Shown one piece after another: positions 43,148-44,694 of a DNA stretch of 44,694 nt (positions within the stretch are counted from its first letter, which is position 1; each line of letters opens with the position of its first letter). The DNA is from Chara braunii (lineage: Eukaryota > Streptophyta > Charophyceae > Charales > Characeae). A model generated the notes under the pieces. The model made no database searches, was not told the origin of the DNA, and was given only the letters and a program-made list of their open reading frames with translations. Made by a program: the position numbers and the translations under genes. Location of the stretch: contig BFEA01000052.1 in the NCBI GenBank assembly GCA_003427395.1, positions 2,198,565 through 2,243,258 of the forward strand, in the 5' to 3' direction.

Positions 43148-44450
43148 GGCCAAAATTGGTAAAATTTTGGCCTCAGGCCCAAATTCCACAACGCCGTACT
43201 TTCGCAGTCCCGCAGTGCCCCTGGGTCAGCCCCGTGGGACCAGCACCAGCCAGAGGGGAGGTGAGCAGAGTGATCCTTGCCTTGGCCATGGCTGCCCAAC
43301 TCTTCTCCTTGCGCTCCTCAGCAGGTCTCCAGCCTCTCCTCACGTTGCCTCAGGCAGCAGCTCCAGCAGCCAGCACATCACGAGTGCATTGTGTGGCAGC
43401 TGGGGGACTGCTGCCTATTATATAGTGGCTGAAGAGGGTTGGACGTCACTCCAGCCCCCAGGCAAAATCGCGGGCTCACTGTGAGCCCTTGATCTGACCA
43501 AGATCCAGGGTTGGTTGTGGCTGCACCACAACCACAGCCTTAGTGTGGGGCAGTTTCTTCAACTGTCCTATTTTATTTTTCGTTTCTTTTTCCCAGCTAT
43601 CTCGGGATCTCACGAGATAGTTGGGCTCCTGCCATTTCCAAATCTATTTTTCTTTTATTTTTCTGATAAGGGGTTGGAAAAATACAACCCCTTATAGTTT
43701 GGTGTATCTTGACCCTCTTCCCAGGGGAGATACATCGGGGAAAAGGTTGCACCTAGCCTTTTCCTTAGTGACCCTTCAATTTCCAGGCTCCCTGCAAAAA
43801 CGGGAGCCTGACAGTTACCTCTGGCAGCTCCTGCGAGAGGTAGCATCACGTGAGGACAAGTGTCCTCACAAAAATAAAGAAAAGAACGAAAGAAAAAAAA
43901 TAAGAAAAACCAACTTCTAATTTTTATTGCACATGGCTCTTACCTCAGCCAGGTGCAGGTTGTTGCATGCAACAGCTTTGCTCTGCCCTCCCCTGAAAAC
44001 GAGAAGGGTTGTTGTCGGTTTGGGAGGAGTAGGACCTCCTCCTCCCAACTGCCTCGTCCTTCCTCTCTTCCTCTCTCCATCCAGCTTCCCTCAGTCCCTT
44101 TCCTATGCACGTATGCTGTGAGCCGCGAGATCTGAGATCTCGTGGCCAAAACGTTTCCTCCCAAAATGAGGTGGGAACTCTTCTTGCTCCCATACAGTCG
44201 AAAAGACAATTTCCCTTCCAGCCATGAGGTAGTTTACCTCGTTTTGCTTTGTTTTTTGTTTTTTTTGTTTTTTTTTTTACACTGTTTTTAGTTTCCTCTG
44301 TTTTCAGCCCCTTTCGTTTTCCCTGTTTGGTCGAGCCTCAACAGCTCACGAACGGGGAGGTGAGGAGAAAACCAAAACAAACAAACAAAACTAAAAAAAA
44401 CAACAAACAAATGCCCAAGTGGGCTTCTGTATACCCCCATAATCTGGGGG
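43148..44450. other. Dense array of different short hairpins
   Basis: About 20 inverted repeats with stems of 5-13 bp and loops mostly of 1-13 bases, each of different sequence. Clearest: 43148-43172 (10 bp), 43472-43488 (7), 43513-43533 (8), 43592-43625 (13 with one G-T), 43666-43695 (11), 43703-43734 (7 plus inner 4), 43739-43764 (8), 43784-43810 (9), 43816-43842 (7 plus inner 4), 43850-43869 (8), 44020-44048 (10), 44122-44146 (12 with one G-T), 44226-44240 (6), 44434-44450 (6). No coding frame of note. The function is unknown. Confidence 0.75.
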
Positions 44451-44479
44451 CAGATTCATCCAGTTTGCCCATCCTTAGA

Positions 44480-44536
44480 CAGGCTGTAGGGGTCCAACCC
44501 CCTGATGAGTGGGTGCAGCCCGACGAAAACAGTCTG
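44480..44536 (+). ncRNA. Hammerhead-ribozyme-like motif (type III layout)
   Basis: Stem III is 44480-44487 with 44529-44536 (8 bp, one G-U). The cleavage triplet is GTA (44486-44488). Stem I is gggg(tccaa)cccc (44489-44501). The core CTGATGA is 44502-44508. Stem II is GT-GGG with CCC-g-AC (44509-44524, one bulged G). The second core strand is GAAA at 44525-44528, with a further A (44529) starting stem III, so the core carries one A too many compared with the consensus. Known hammerheads of this kind occur in viroid-like circular RNAs and retrozymes. Activity is uncertain. Confidence 0.55.
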
Positions 44537-44694
44537 GCGCAGTCTCTTTCCCCCCGTCTCTCTCTATCTCTCTCTGTGCGCCTGTTCCTAGGTGCTATAA
44601 GCGCCAGGTTCGGGCGCTACAATGCCCAACAGCCCGTTCTTCGAATAAACGGCTCTGTACCGAATCTCGAAAGAAGAAGGGGGGGGGGGGGGGG
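44537..44694. other. Pyrimidine tract, hairpin, purine end and poly-G
   Basis: A CT-rich stretch (44541-44575), a 6-bp hairpin agcgcc/ggcgct (44600-44618), an aataaa (44644-44649), and a purine run gaaagaagaa entering poly-G to the end. The purine run could be a polypurine tract, but the window stops there. Confidence 0.5.

Overview
This is a window of eukaryotic nuclear DNA made almost entirely of mobile elements and repeats; I found no convincing single-copy host gene. It opens in a (GA)n run and closes in a poly-G run, so it is probably one whole contig whose ends are simple-sequence assembly breaks (inference). The mix suggests the green lineage: L1-like LINEs with a zf-RVT domain and a DUF4283-like ORF1, tRNA-derived SINEs, a Ty3 pol, and a Penelope-like element (PLE) with an N-terminal GIY-YIG domain as in the Chlamys clade. 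A charophyte such as Chara would fit, but nothing here proves it.

Layout. 1-3.5 kb: SINE, MITE end, low-complexity runs and several 5'-truncated LINE tails, plus an endonuclease fragment of another LINE. 3.5-12.3 kb (minus): a long decayed LINE with ORF1, endonuclease, RT, zf-RVT and a T-marked 3' end, interrupted at 5960-6217 by a younger LINE-tail insertion with an 11-bp target duplication. 14.1-20.0 kb (minus): the best-preserved unit, a PLE with about 690-bp pseudo-LTRs, a 13-bp target duplication, and in one strand order a CCHC zinc knuckle, coiled coil, GIY-YIG endonuclease, CxC motif and RT. 20.1-22.5 kb: three tRNA-derived SINE copies and a MITE with long TIRs. 23.3-24.9 kb: a pyrimidine-rich tandem array. 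25-29.9 kb: a LINE tail, then AT-rich DNA with a degenerate dispersed repeat. 30.0-32.0 kb (plus): the 3' half of a second copy of the same LINE family. 32.3-33.3 kb: a long poly-A, a TIR element and a 178-bp foldback. 36.0-40.5 kb (minus): unidentified ORF remnants, then a decayed Ty3 pol (integrase, PHD-like finger, RNase H, end of RT). 42.7-43.1 kb: a 54-bp minisatellite. 43.1-44.6 kb: about 20 different short hairpins, ending at a hammerhead-ribozyme-like motif at 44480-44536.

How the parts connect. The two LINE copies share a 3' terminus of about 110 bp that also occurs alone six more times next to an A or T run, so this family has seeded the region with truncated insertions. A terminal stem in these tails shows a compensatory base change. 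The points most worth checking are the PLE with its zinc-knuckle/coiled-coil extension, the hairpin array with the hammerhead-like motif, and the conserved LINE tail fold.
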